Assembly (NCBI GenBank): GCA_030704615.1
Contig: CM060733.1
Location: forward strand, 61,192,001-61,256,000
Direction: 5' to 3'
DNA from: Takakia lepidozioides
Taxonomy: Eukaryota; Streptophyta; Takakiopsida; Takakiales; Takakiaceae
Length of the DNA: 64,000 nucleotides
The notes under the pieces were generated by a model that did not search any database, had not been told where the DNA came from, and worked only from the letters and a program-made list of their open reading frames with translations. Below, piece by piece: positions 44,390 to 57,179 of this stretch. Every line of letters begins with the position of its first letter. Position 1 is the first letter of the stretch. The position numbers and the translations under genes were made by a program.

Positions 44390-46720
44390 CCTTTTTTTTT
44401 CAAACAGCCAGTATTGCCCGTATCCCTGGAGGAACCTTCCAGACCAGAATTCCGCGCACATAGATTCCACAGAATATTAAGTTGCCCAGGGGGCATTACA
44501 AGACCCAATGAGGGTCCCAAATCTAAATCGGTCTCAATACCCCCAAGTCCCCATAAAGACTATTATGAAGTCAAAACAATGATTAGTAAAGTATAGAACT
44601 ACACGTTAACCTTTATGTTATAGCGTACTCTATGTCTGTTAAGTTACGTTTAAGTACTTCTCTTGAAGACGAATCCACTTGACAACTGGAATTGCGTATC
44701 GATTATGCTTGGATATCCTGTCCCTCACACTTTGGACATTGTGGTTGTGGTTCCTCTCCGCCTAAGTTAAAGTATTCCTGGCCGTTACACTGGCCTATAA
44801 AGTTGCTCAAAGCCATTTTTATTCTAGTTTAGTATTGTCAACTCCTCTCCACTCGTTTGTTGTGCAAGAGCATGAGGAACCAAGTGAGTAACCGCCTCGC
44901 TAACTTTGAGACTAATTGAGCCCAAACCCCAGACTCAATAAAATATTAAAAGGTGGATTAGGTCACACTAATGTGTGCTGTCAGATTCAAAATACCATCC
45001 GTTCAATGGACAAATAAACAAAAAGAAACATCATCCAAATTGCACCCTTACTCCGCCCGTTTATGTAGCTGGTTTACGAATGCAACCAAGAATGGTTATA
45101 GGATTTTACCCGTGTGGACGGAATTAGGGAAGGGGACGGTTTTAGGGTAGGTTACCACTCAATTTGTGGGTTTGCAAAGTCAACAACTCATGGAACGGCA
45201 TCAGGATATAGCCAGGGAGTTTGTGTCCGCTGCCCTAACGTGGTTTTGCCTTTGCCAACGGGTCCCCCAATGAAAGGAGGGGTGACAGCGGGTCCCGCCC
45301 CTGCATGGCCTACAATAAACCAGCATGTCAGGGCGGGTGGCCCTTCATGGGACCACCCTTCTTTCAGAAGGGTTATTGGCCCAAAAATAGAGGGCTGCTC
45401 TGATGAGAAGGGGCAGCCGCCATATTCTATTCCCAACTCCACCTGAAACCTTTTTCGCTGCAGCAAAATGAGAAAACCATTGTTTTTATATGAAAAGGGT
45501 GACCACATGCTCAAATTCTCTTACAACAGCTGCATACATATTCGCTTGGAATCCTGTCAAATATCATTCCATATGGCATCGTAAGGGAACAGAGCAAACC
45601 ACGTAGCAGAAGTTCTTGCGCAGAAAATTCGAAGCCGCATACATATAGATATCACAAGAGATCGTTCCTATTATAACCTGAGATATCACTGTATGTAGTC
45701 GACTCATCTTGACTCGTCATCTTGGTTGCAGCTCTCCCCCTCTCCATTGCACTTACACCACATGAGGCTTTCTATTGGCTACAGCCCTCTCTAACTAGGC
45801 CGGCCAACCAACTACCCCTCACAATCTTGAGCCACCTTTGAAGCATCATCAGTTCTATCAGGAAACTTAGCCAAGTTGGTGCAACCATGCCGACGCCAAG
45901 CGGGCTCCATTTTCACATGGCATGCAATGCAGTTTGGGACCCATATACAGGCGCCACATATTCAGACATTGTCCAAATGTCCACCCTCCTCCGATTTTAA
46001 TTTGGAACTACTTGGGGTACATATTTTTCTTACAACAGCCCTTGTACCCCCAAAAGATTTGCCGCCCAAACTTTTGAAATGTGGGGATTTGACGTTTGCT
46101 ACAAATTGTGAAGTTGGATTCCAAGTTGCAGCTCACAATAAAAATTATGCTTACAATCCATCGGGTGCAACTCCATGTAATTATATAAGTTATATATGTA
46201 GAAGATGTAGTGAGCAACATAACATAAATCAACTGTTAATTTCTATCTACCATATTTGCAAAGATATGGCCAAGAAGATGACCTTGGGTCATGAATCTTG
46301 ACAAAATCGCTTGGGGTTAAATCACATGTCAGGTTGATCTTTGGACCAAACTATCATTGATATGCCTATGCGGCTAATCACTCTCATTCTTGTCTTTTTT
46401 TCTTTTTTTCTTTTTCTTGTATTGAATGTTGTTAAACCGGTTTGGCCTATGTGGTGTCTTATGCCACGAATCATGGGTGCCATGAAATTATTTTCCCAAG
46501 ATTTGTTAGAGGGAGAAAAACAATCGCTGCTGAACTTGATCATTTTCCGTCAATCATCATGTGTGTACTAAGTAAGCAACTTAAGTTCCTTCATCTTTAG
46601 GTTGCTTTTTGGGTGGTGGGGATTGAGTAAGTTTGAGGTAAGTATGATATATGAACTTTGTGGGTTGTGTGGAAGGCAAGATATCAATATACAAAGCATT
46701 ATTTGACAAAAGCTTGCTGG
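44390..46720. other. Intergenic, no gene recognised
   Basis: Contains TATAAAG at 44799-44805 and AATAAAATA near 44937, which could belong to an old LTR, but no paired end was found. The open frames at 45114-45446 (plus), 45188-45514 (minus) and 45876-46301 (plus) overlap or lack motifs. Nothing supported. Confidence 0.3.
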
Positions 46721-46727
46721 TGACAAA

Positions 46728-46990
46728 ACATGTGTGATGGTAGCTCAGTAGGCTAAACAAATGAGTGCCACCTTGGTGATTCTGGGTTCGAATCCTACTA
46801 CCTTGTGGAGGATGGTATTTATCTTCTTCCCTTTCCCTTGGGCGGTGTCCCTTGTGCCTCGGGGCCTCATTGCGAGCTTAGTTTGAAGGAGGGTTATTTT
46901 CTCCTCTCAATATAATTAAGGGGCTTAATTTGAGTGGAGTGGTCGCTTTGAGTGTCTTATTTTTGTATTATTCTTTAAATGTGTGACACT
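46728..46990 (+). mobile_element. tRNA-derived SINE, family 1, plus-strand copy
   Basis: The tRNA-like head has A-box TAGCTCAGTAGG (46741-46752) and B-box GGGTTCGAATCC (46784-46795), both close to consensus. The body carries GGGCGGTGTCCCTTGTGCCTC and GGGCCTCATTGCGAGC and ends near TTAAGGGGCTTAATTTGAG with a T-rich tail. The same body is found in the minus-strand copy at 32960-33203. It is not a functional tRNA, as the cloverleaf 3' half is incomplete and the sequence continues. Confidence 0.75.
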
Positions 46991-47312
46991 TCAAAATTTC
47001 AGACTACAGAGTTTTTGTTTTTGTTTGTGCCCCCCCAAATCACTAGAACATGCATTGATTTAAACCCATGATCTAAGGTTGAAGGACTCCAACGGATGCC
47101 CAGCCAAAAGCACGGCATGCAATACATGCAGTTGTGATGATTAGTTTTGAGCTTGGTGGAGTTGCAGAGTTCCTCTATGGCACAGCTCTAAGAATTTGGG
47201 AATGTAGTTTCGAAAAAGCATGGTTTGCAAAGCAAAGAGGCACAAAACATGCAGAGGAGCTGTCAACAAGATCGTTCATCAAAAGAAAGGCTCTTGCCCA
47301 AAACAACTGCAA

Positions 47313-47760
47313 ATACAGTCGACCCTGCGTTATTGTTACCTGCTTATGTGTTATTTCACTGTAAATGTTATGGTTTTGATACTCTGCCAAAAAATACATT
47401 AGAAACCATGTCAAGAGTGTTAAGTGGTTAATTGTTAGTTTATCCTACTCTTCATAGTGTTAACGCACCTCCTTAGTAGTTAGATTCCATAGAGAGACGT
47501 CCCCAAAATAGAGCATCCATTCATCCATTTATGAGGTTCAAGCTGAGCATCCATCCATCCATTCATGAGGTTCAAGCTGCCATTGACACACTACATTTAT
47601 ACCTTGCGCAGCAAAACACCGATGCTAGTGCTTGTCACGTGAAGTGTTTAGCGATCTAGAAGGAAGTGATTTTAGCTAGGCATTCTACTTGTCGACAAGC
47701 CGACATTCTTTCATATTTTCAACCTACTCATGGTTAAATGTTATCTTTCATTGGCAGGAC
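47313..47760 (+). repeat. Dispersed repeat, copy 2 (448 bp)
   Basis: Same family as 41914-42389, same orientation, about 5.4 kb away. It differs by a 29-base deletion and scattered substitutions. Similarity ends near 47774, with ACTGTGCCTCTT present in both flanks after a short indel. Confidence 0.65.
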
Positions 47761-47779
47761 AACTGTGCCTCTTACTTAA

Positions 47780-48764
47780 AAGTCCCCAAGAACCCACACA
47801 GTAGATAACCGGTTGACAAGGGTACCCCTTTTAGGGCTAGGTTTGCCATGATGGATGACATCCAACAACGTTTATCTATGTGGCTTTGAACCCACAACCA
47901 CTTGTAACCTGAAGCGCTTGAGCCGCACCAGAGAGCAGTGAAGAAGCAACACCTGGCAGTCAACCAAGGCACTTGAGCCCCATATCGTACTTAGGCCAAT
48001 CTCACGTGCCAGGTGGAGGCTGCCGCCTGCGGTGGGGAGGTTTCATTTAGGGTTGCAGACTATCAATTAATAGAGGACCGTTGGCGTGGCACTTGGGGGT
48101 GCTGCGGTGGAGATGCTCCAATCAGAGAGATGGGCCCTCACAACAATCACTCGAAAACCAAAAAACTTATTATAGAGTAAGAGACAACACAACATCACAC
48201 AAGCTACGCCATTTTAGATCACAAACATTGGGCGAGGTGAAGTTGTTGACGCCTTCGATCAGAAAGACACGGAAAGAGCGACGAGGGGAGCGAAGAATCA
48301 TATCCTCCGCTCCCGTTTATCGGACTGAAGTGCTCCTTGGGTTGCCTCACTCCCCACGGATTGGGAGTTCGCAGATGGTGACATTAGCTGGCGACATGAC
48401 AGGCCAGCGTTCTAAATTCAAAGCCCAATTGCAATTTTAGTCCCGTGCGGCCTCCTTCCGTCACCCCTCTCTCGCTTTGGTGCTGGTTCTTTTGTCTGCT
48501 GTTATACTTCTTCTTGCTCTTATGCCCCTGGTGGGCTTCCTTTCCTTATGTCCCTTTTTGGCACTTTGTGTTGGTTTAGGCTCGGACTCGGTCTTTGGGA
48601 TTCGGGGAAAGTGCCCCTTTGTAAGCCTCCCAGCCCCTCCTTGTTATTTTTTTTAATTTTTCCCACGCTTTCTAGTTCAATTTTGCCTCTGGCTTTTGAC
48701 CCAAAAAAATAACATTTTCTAACAACTGTGCGATTATCCATCCGATGACTTGGAAAAAGGACAA
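47780..48764. other. Intergenic, no gene recognised
   Basis: The plus-strand open frame 48081-48440 has no motifs. A pyrimidine-rich stretch follows to about 48700. Nothing supported. Confidence 0.3.
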
Positions 48765-48918
48765 CCAGCATGTAGCCCAGTGGTAATGGGCACATACCAC
48801 GTTGGATGTGGTTGTGGGTTCAAACCACCGTCTGGTGTGTCATGAAGGTGTCCACCTTCCTGTTATAAGAGGTAAAAAATAAAAAAGAGTTGGACCAAAA
48901 AAAAAAAAAAAAAAAAAA
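48765..48918 (+). mobile_element. tRNA-derived SINE, family 2, plus-strand copy with poly-A tail
   Basis: A-box region TGTAGCCCAGTGGTAATGGGC, B-box GTGGGTTCAAACCACC, body TCATGAAGGTGTCCACCTTCC and an uninterrupted A run of 22 bases ending at 48916. The near identity to 43685-43840 and the intact tail point to recent movement. Confidence 0.85.
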
Positions 48919-51900
48919 GTATCTAATAATCAGAATAAAGTTTCCAGGGCATCATCCCTGTTCAAATGTTCTTATAAAAAAAGAAAAAAAAGTATACCAA
49001 TCATTATGACCTGAAGTACCTCAAAAACTTCCTAGTGTCTTTTTATGCCCATTATTAGCTAGAATCCTATACGTATGTCGACCAGTGCAAAATACAAGCA
49101 TCTTCCAACACGATGCATTCTCTGAAGATTCGCACATTTTCTTTATACGTGTCTAAAATGATACATTGTAGACGGGTATGGAAAAAATAATTGAGTTTCT
49201 TTATGCTGGGGAAGACCCCTCGTGTGTTGGGCATTCTTGGATTTTGGGGCCTTCGCCAACCGCCCTGGCCTTTAACTTAGGCCCTCAAATCCAAGAATGC
49301 ACTTCACTCGAGGCCTTACCCGATACATCATCAATCATGACGTGGTAAAAGGAGATTGGATTCTTGAAGAGGCGGTCCAAAGTGAAGCTCCATGTAGGCT
49401 GCAGCTGTTGAGCTTTGCACACTATATTTAATACTCCCATTAGACACCTAATCTGAAATATGTCCATATGGTGTACATTTTATAGGTAGGTAGGTAGGTA
49501 CCTGTTTAGGTGAACTGAAATACGGAGTATACATCACTGAGGTAGGTAGTAGGTATACATGTTGGTCAGGGTATCAACAGTTGGATACAACCCCCAATAT
49601 ATCAAGGTATTGAGAACCGGGTTGGATGCATAACCGGCATATATGAAAATGTGAAAAACATATTATACCCAATGTAATACTGGGTCAATACCCAGCTGAA
49701 ATCTGCCCCAACCGGATGCATTTGTCATGTTAGTAATGCGTCGAACCGGAAAAGTTGAGATGCATCCATCTCTTTGTCATCTTAGATTAGGTTGGTTGTT
49801 CCCATTTGGCCAAGTTGATCCGAAGTACTATAATAATAAAAAGTGATATTTATACAATGATCTATATGATTAATTAAGTAAGAAAATACATGTTCCCAGC
49901 AAGTTGTTACCAACCCTCACTATGTTACACTAACACACTTGAGAGTCTTGCATGTTTGTTCTAGAAGGTTAGGGCTTCGTTTAATTCGTCTTGTACGCAT
50001 TGACACATTAAATAAGGATGACGATTTTTAAGTTAGATGAAAACATGCATGTATCATTACAAACCGCTACTGGACATGGATGTTGCAAGATGAAACGGCA
50101 TTATCTAACCTCAAGTGTGTGTATGCAAGATTAGGCCACACTAAATTTTTGACATAGCTATACGTGTATTTTGAATATTACATATTGATGACATTTTGAC
50201 TACCCACTTGGATCATCCCGTTATGGATGATCGACTATAGCCGGTCCAATATTTTGACAAAATACACGTGTAAATAGCACCCATTGTATCAAGATATGTT
50301 TCTCGTGAAGCTATTTAGAGAGTCTTGTAAAGTTGAGTCAAAACGTTATTTGAAGGGTCTGCTCTATAAATTTGAATTATCTCGTGATTTGAATGGTGCC
50401 CAAATTCATAGGTATGAGTATCAACGTACCCTCGTGCCTCACCTAGATAAGTATGTGCTTGGAGAAGGTGTGTGACTCACGCCAGCTTGTGCTCACGCGA
50501 TACCCACCCTTGCAAGACAAGCCTTACCAAAACCAATTTGTTCCTCTTGTATTTACCCCGAGTCATAGTCGATGAAGAAGAAATGGATTAAAAAAGTGAC
50601 CGTGCATGGAACGGTACTATATGAAGGTTGACAAGGTAACATCAGTGCAACATGTCATTAACTTTCGAATTCATTATGGAAGAAAGTAGATCTCGCTTCA
50701 CAAGGTCGCTAGAGCCATCAGTTGAGTAGTCTCTCGTCCACATCCCCCAGATTTCACATGTGTTAAGTCATTGGCGGCACAAGAAGAGTCGTGGGAAGCA
50801 AGCTTTCCAATCCCAAGTAACTTAAGAGGACTCCTCGCAAGGAAGCGTATCACACGGCTGGTCTCAAATCCCCATATGAATGGCAAAGAGCTGAATGCGT
50901 CCGTAACATGCATGCCTCAAAGTGCCTCAATATGCCCAGGGAGAAGGTGGGCACTAGTTATCCTATCTGGCTTATTAGTGTTTTGAGTTTATTGACCCAA
51001 AGAAGACAACAACCAAGCTGAGTTTGTGACAGAATGGCTCAAATGGTTTGGAGAGAAGATGTACCATACTCATGACAGAAAAGAAGACAATCCTTCAAAA
51101 GCAATTTCAGGACGTGCTAACAGTAAGCGCAACAATACCAACAAGGAGCTGTCTCTCTCTGCCTTGGGCTGTAATTTGCCTTCATGGCCCCGTAGGGAGG
51201 TTTATGTTCCCCCCCTCAAGGCCCAGTGTGTTTCCTTGGAAACAAAAAACGAAAACCAAAACAAGGAGTCAAGGGTGCAGGTCCATGCCGCACACCTTGC
51301 CGCTGCACATTCACGATCATGCGTGGCAGCAAGCAGCACGAGCAACGAGCAATTCGGTAACGAGTAGCGATCACCAAAGCGTGCTTCACATGATGTGAAG
51401 TGGTTGTTGCTCGGTGCACACTGCACACCCTGCACCCATCCAGCCTTACCTACCTTCTTGCCCGAGGTTCATCTCTGGGAGGCCAGATCTTGTAATTCCC
51501 AGTTTTTATTTTATACAAAAGGTAAGCCCATATTGTTGTCATGTTTTCAGGGCATTGATTGCCAAGGGACAAGTACCAACAGCTTCACTCATTGACAGGT
51601 AAAACCTTGAAGCTGTCTATAAGGATGTCATAAAAGTAACTACACAAGCAGATGGATCGCAGTCCTGCCCATCTATCTACTTCTGCACAGTAAGTATGTG
51701 GCTTCATCAAGGCCTGTTGGTGAACATCTGTTGCAAACTACATAGTGTGCATGACCAACCCACACACACTTGCGTAGCCACTGGCATTATGTCCTGCAGT
51801 CAAAATTGTGACTTTGAAAATCTGTTGATCTTAGGCATTTGCACCAAAAATGTTTGAGGAACAGCTCTTATGTAAGGCCCCCAGGAAAGTAGAGAGAAAC

Positions 51901-52560
51901 ACAGGTCCATCGACTCAAAATGATCAAATGGCTGCCACACTATAGGTGTGACATAATCCACAGTGGGCGAAGCACATTGTCCAGCACAAAGCACTATATG
52001 AGGCATAGACTGCAACCAAAAGGTTCCGATTACTCCTTGCACCCAGGAACAGAAACAAGTGTTTCAAAGTCAGGCCTAGAGTCACATGTACTCAAATGCT
52101 CCTGATCCAAGAGGTGCATATCTCATAATTTATTTACAACCTATTTGGCAGTTACTGGAGATGTCAATCTGAAGGATGAGTTACATTGGTAACTCTGTCC
52201 AAGAACGTCGGAGGCCGCATAAAGTTCTCAGCACCCTTGACTGCATCAAGGTATCAAGCTGTAACATAGCCATGTATCAACCTGTTCAGGTAACTTACAT
52301 AACTATGTTCCCACTAGCTGTGATGAGCTTCCAAAAGTTGTCTAAAAGGCCACACATCTCTTTACACCTCACAGAATGTGACCGCTGAAATTGAACTCCC
52401 AGGCCTCAGCAACAGAGAAACCCCAACAGCATGGACCCCTCTGAGGTGCTGGAGGATGCAATGTTGAGGAAATTAACAACAGGACCTGATCTCAGGCAGA
52501 TATGATGTGTATCTCTGCTGACAATCAATTACAACAAAGAGCTAGTTAGAGGAAAACACT
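48919..52560. other. Long intergenic stretch, no gene recognised
   Basis: AT-rich to about 50500. An (AGGT)n microsatellite lies at about 49485-49502. Short open frames (50284-50475 plus; 51048-51398 plus; 51202-51435 minus) lack motifs. The part after 52000 is the downstream flank of the glycosylase gene. I see no RNA gene or transposon ends. Confidence 0.3.
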
Positions 52561-52620
52561 GGTACATTCATGTTGAAGGGAATGAGCCAAGCTCGAACAA
52601 ATGAGATTTTTCGGCAGCAG

Positions 52621-54934
52621 CTAGACTTCTGGCATTTGTGCCAGTGCGAGAGTAGCACGGGGCGCACTGACCCAGGGCGTTCCGGCAATAGCAAAGCGCC
52701 ATGGTGCGGCCACGTCTTCTGGAGCCGCATAATCTATACCCACCCTTGGCCCACATAAAATGGCCTCTGGTGCAGGGCCATCCAGGATTTCCAACCCACC
52801 TGTCCCATAAACCCAAAGAAAGCAACTCCAAGAGTCACATGAGAAACAAAATAGATCATATCCAGGAAGACGATAGACAAACCAGCAGCTAAGTTTTGAT
52901 AGATGATCATTAGTGGTCGACTCTCTCTCATATGCAGTAAAAATGACCTTGAGGCTGACCCACTGAGACGCAAAGCCATCTGTGTCAGAATTGATACAAA
53001 TTTCTTACACAAGCTGAGAGGAGCAAGTCTCAGAATCTTTACCAGGTGTGAAAAAAGGATGATGAGACCACTCAGTAGTTAACCCGAGAGCTTGGCCAAC
53101 CTTCCACAAGACACTTTTAGTTACCACATGACTCAAAATTTGCACTGTTGCAGAAAAATATCCATCTACTTCAAACCATTTCTGAGTCAACACCTTACCC
53201 TTATTTATAATCTTGAATAGGCAGCCCCAATGTCAGCTTTACCCAGCCTTTGTCTCTCCTTTCCCTTCAGAAACAACCAACTTTCTGACATTGACAAACA
53301 TTGCGCACTCTTCTAGACTGGGGTTTGGTTATGCTTCACATCCTTTTCCCAATAAAGGAACTCTACTAAACTTGATAAACCGGAAGTAAGCAGCGGATAC
53401 AAGAAACATCAAGATTTCCTATAGGAGAAGATGGCATGGGCCTGACAGGTTGACATACCTTGCCTGGCCCAGTGAGGAGTACAGGCTTGTCAGTATTTTG
53501 TTTCCGGCGAAGCTGTATTGTCTTCAACCCTGGATACATGTGACAAAACATGTCTTGAAGGTTCTTCTAATCCCCAACCACAGAAAAAAAATTGGTGAAC
53601 AACTTAACCAACACCGACTCTCTGAACTTACCCGCCACAGGGGAACAGGCACGGACTAGCACTGCAGCACCCACGTCCGCGCGATCAGCCACCACATTAA
53701 GCATCATGTGGAGGCCATAGCATAAGTACACATATGCATGACCCCCTGCCTCAAACTGCTCCACACTCACCATTCCCATCTTAGTTCACGGGCCTTGTCA
53801 TGAACAATTGGAGGCGACAACAAGAATCCATCACCCCCGCATGCTCAGCATTTATTGATTTGAGTAGGGGAACCAGCACAATGAGGATCCAACATGAACT
53901 TGACAGAAGAGACGCACACCGCACATGATGCATAGCACTGTTGTAGAGACAGCATAAATGCAAGAGTAGCATTCTCAACGTAAAAATGCAAGATTCAAAA
54001 CGAACCACAGGAGCAGTGCGGGCAGTAACACCAAAGCGTGAATGGCAGGCCGTATCTGCTGCCCTGTATGCCTCCACCTAGCAAATGTCCACATGACATT
54101 TGATGTTATGCAGGATAAATCAAAATAAACAGAATCTATGGGAGATGGCACACAAAAGAGTATGACAGGGAGTGACAGAGAAAACAGAAACAGACCTCGG
54201 TAATCTGCAAGATAACATCATCTCGCCGTAGGAGTTTGCCTAAAAGTCGGGGTGCCAAGTCTAATGCATCACACTCGTAGAATGTGGCATCTAATCTCTT
54301 ATACACTTGCTCGGTAAGAGATTGACTGATGTAACTGTGAACCTCTTCTTTGAATCCTGGGAGCTGCCCACACAAGCACAAGAAAAAGGGTCACATCTCA
54401 TCTGTACATGACCACCAAATGAGTATTTGGACCTTTTTCAGACTCACAATGAGACCTAAACTGCAGGACAAAAACAGGAAACATCCCCAAAACTATGGTG
54501 CCAGTAAGCACATATTTCTGTGTGAACTGCGGCCAACTTACACTGACAACCAGATTACAGCCCATGAGAGCAACCTGCCTAGGAGTATGAACTGTTTCCC
54601 ATGTCTGTTCCATGTGGCAATTTCAGGTGAGGACACCTCCACTATGCCTTCAAGCCCACAAAAACCTCACACGTGCAATTCACTTCAAGCTACCTACTTA
54701 TCACACCTGACTACTATTCGCTGCATCAGCCCTGCTCTCCTGTGTCTCCTCCTTGCACACTGTTCTTTTATGCCGCACTTTTCGAGCTTGCTGTCTGATG
54801 GCATCAGATAAAACAAACTTCGTCTCCCAGTTCACCATCTTCACAAGCTTGCTAGATGTGGCCGGCACCCTTAAAGACCTTCGGACTCCTTGAAGTGGAC
54901 CTTCCGAAGATGTGCGTGTTCCTGCAGATGACAT
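52621..54934 (-). CDS. MAG: 3-methyladenine (alkylpurine) DNA glycosylase, AAG/MPG family, 7 exons
   Basis: Exons (minus): 54934-54707, 54363-54196, 54077-54006, 53755-53632, 53529-53459, 53100-53043 and 52799-52621; all introns GT-AG, phases consistent, 299 codons plus TAG. The enzyme removes alkylated purines from DNA by cleaving the glycosidic bond, starting nuclear base excision repair. Visible family blocks: FYECDALDLAPRLLGKLL, ITEVEAY with the catalytic Glu, DTACHSRFG, GGHAYVYLCYGLHMMLNVV, GAAVLVRACSPV, GLKTIQLRRK, PVLLTGPGKVGQALGL, GPRVGIDYA and PWRFAIAG-PWVS. Active-site Glu, Tyr and His positions are retained. The N-terminal 76 residues are basic (RQQARKVRHKR, possible nuclear signal). 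The first exon could start further upstream, since the frame stays open to about 55000. Confidence 0.9.
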
Positions 54935-55009
54935 GGGAGAGCTCCTACAAAGTGGAGAGCCTCTGAGAGCAGCCACACGGGAAGGTGCCGTGTCCTAGGA
55001 AACTGCAGA

Positions 55010-57175
55010 AACATGCAAACTCTTTCTTTAAATGACAAATACTGTTTGACAGATCCTCTAGTCCATTGGCTTAAGAAATTTTACCAAATTAGGGGGCTTC
55101 CAAGGTTTCTGCCAAGGTTAGAAGCGATGGGGGGAAAAGATGTAATTATTAGACTTCGATTGTGGAGGCTTTGTGGCAAAATGATCTTTTCCTGGGCAGA
55201 AAACAGGAGGACGGGGCGAGGGAAATGTGTGAATATCTCAATGGGGCCAAAAACCACAGCAGGCTGGCCCGGTAGTGGGACACACATTCAGAAAAGAAGT
55301 TTCTTCTAGACTTCCAAGACAGCACCTTCCCACATCAAAACTTAACGTGAATATTCACCCCCAGTCCAGACCCACACATCTCAACATTATCTTTAACTTA
55401 AGAAGGGGAGAAACAGTCTGTTTGTTGATGCATCCAATAAATTGGACATGTTTGCCATCCTCGCCATGATTCCCACATACTGATGCAATTTATACCAGAT
55501 GGAACGTAAAGAGTAGGAACACTATGCCTAGTTTGAACTTCAGCCTAGTGCTCAGAATAGAGAGGACCTTTAGGTAGCCATGAAGAAGCTAGGAGTAGAT
55601 TTTATGCCAGGCTTGCTTTCATTCAAGGAGGTGAGAGGGGAGAGGCAGAATGAAACCTGATGACAACCAAGGACAGCTCAAAGAGCTTACGGGACAAAAG
55701 AAATCAGGATACAAGACAGGATGTGGTGCCCTCAACAAGCAGCCAGAAAACAACTAGTCAATGTCAAGATTCCTGAATGTGGAGAGAATGCACTCATAAG
55801 ACAGTGTTTGCCATAACCTTATGCAGCCATAGACCACATGCCCGGTTTGGGCAGAACAATAGGGAACATGCTGCCTCACCAAGTCTATCGAGATTTTGGA
55901 AGTTGGTGAGCAGAGGTGCACAGACTATGTTATTGATGGTCCTGAAGAGGGTCACTCTCTGATGATAATACCCAAGACGTTGTTCAGAAAATGGATATTG
56001 TCTTCAGGCTGCCCGCACATTGAGTAGTGACAATCTTCCTTTCCTCTCTGCATCTGTTTACTGTTCCAAGGTACACTCCCGCCTGAATTTAAATTTCAGT
56101 CTAGTGCCAAGGGTAGGTAGGCCCTTCAGGTCATCCTTAAGGTCCTCACCCATATCACCGACTGAAAACAAGTTCAGTGAGGTTTTATGCCTACTTCGTT
56201 TTGTTCGGACATTCTCATGACCTTAGATTCTTCAGCCTCCAACTCAGCTCATCTAGCAGGGTGAGTTCTTCCAGCCTATTATTAAGATACTTGAAAATCT
56301 CCTCTTCCCTTTTCTGCCCCACCATAGCATCTTGTGGAAGACTAGCTATTATCGTCACCTCCAAGTTACACAAAAGCCCATTCTAACTGACTCCAAAACA
56401 CGCGACTACGGGAACTTTCTAGTTCCTACCTGTCAAATAGTGTCAGGGCAAGAATTCCTAGGAACAAAATTCACACAATCGTCTGCACACACACAGGCGT
56501 CTGCACCTCCTCCTCGTACCCTTAAGTGATGTCTGACTGGAAAATATTGCATTAGGAAGGATATCCGCCATCAATGAATCACAAAAGAATGGAACTAAAT
56601 GCTGGACTTTGTAGTTGAAGGTTTGAAGAAATGTTCTTCATATATGTATCTGTGTGAAACATCTATGTCTGTTGTGCTGAAGGTGAAGCCAACCATATCC
56701 AGAACGTTGAGTTCCGATGACAAAGATGGAAGTCCGCAAATCTGCATTTAAACAAAGCACAAAACTTTCACCCCCTTACCATGCATTTTTGCCACTGAAA
56801 AAGTATGTGAATGTGGTCTTTTCTTAATTCCAGATGCTACGGTCGTCTCAACGTCCATGTCCTTCCCTCCGAGTGCATAATTGCCACCTCTCCAACCTTA
56901 CAATATACAACCAGCAGACAGACCTCCATATCGCAGAGGAGTGACAACACCATTTGTCTACTTGTCCACACGAGTTTCGGAATCCCTAATCTTCACCGCA
57001 ACTCCACTGGCTGCTAATCAGCCTGCTAAGCTAGTTAGCAGCCGTTTCCTGCGAAGTGAGGACCGCACCTGCACGTTAGGGACCCCGGCTAACTAGAGGC
57101 ATTTTCAGTGCCAGCTATATTTCCCTCTAAACTTTAACCGGGACTCGCCCTAAATGGTATATCACGGTCACTTGC
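55010..57175. other. Upstream flank of the glycosylase gene, mostly without features
   Basis: No gene recognised except the LINE remnant at about 55980-56330. Several short plus-strand open frames have no motifs. The promoter of the glycosylase gene should lie near 55000-55300, but no core elements stand out. Confidence 0.3.
55980..56330 (-). mobile_element. Diverged LINE 3' fragment
   Basis: The plus-strand text around 56085-56215 resembles the sequence at 3285-3385 and the inverse of 25440-25560 (for example AATTTAAATTTCAGTCTAGTGCC followed by GGTAGGCCCTTCAGGTCATCC). On the minus strand this is the C-terminal segment of the same LINE protein. It is clearly older than the tandem copies at 2567-4024. 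Confidence 0.6.
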
Positions 57176-57179
57176 TTAA

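Noticed and set aside
44430-44960. Solo LTR with TATAAAG and AATAAAATA
   Set aside because: No TG...CA ends, target duplication or second copy could be found in the window.
45114-45514. Coding gene in overlapping plus and minus frames
   Set aside because: The two frames mirror one another, contain Gly/Pro-rich strings, and have no conserved domain.
46728-46810. Functional tRNA gene
   Set aside because: The A and B boxes are good, but a cloverleaf with a paired acceptor stem cannot be drawn and the sequence continues into a shared SINE body.
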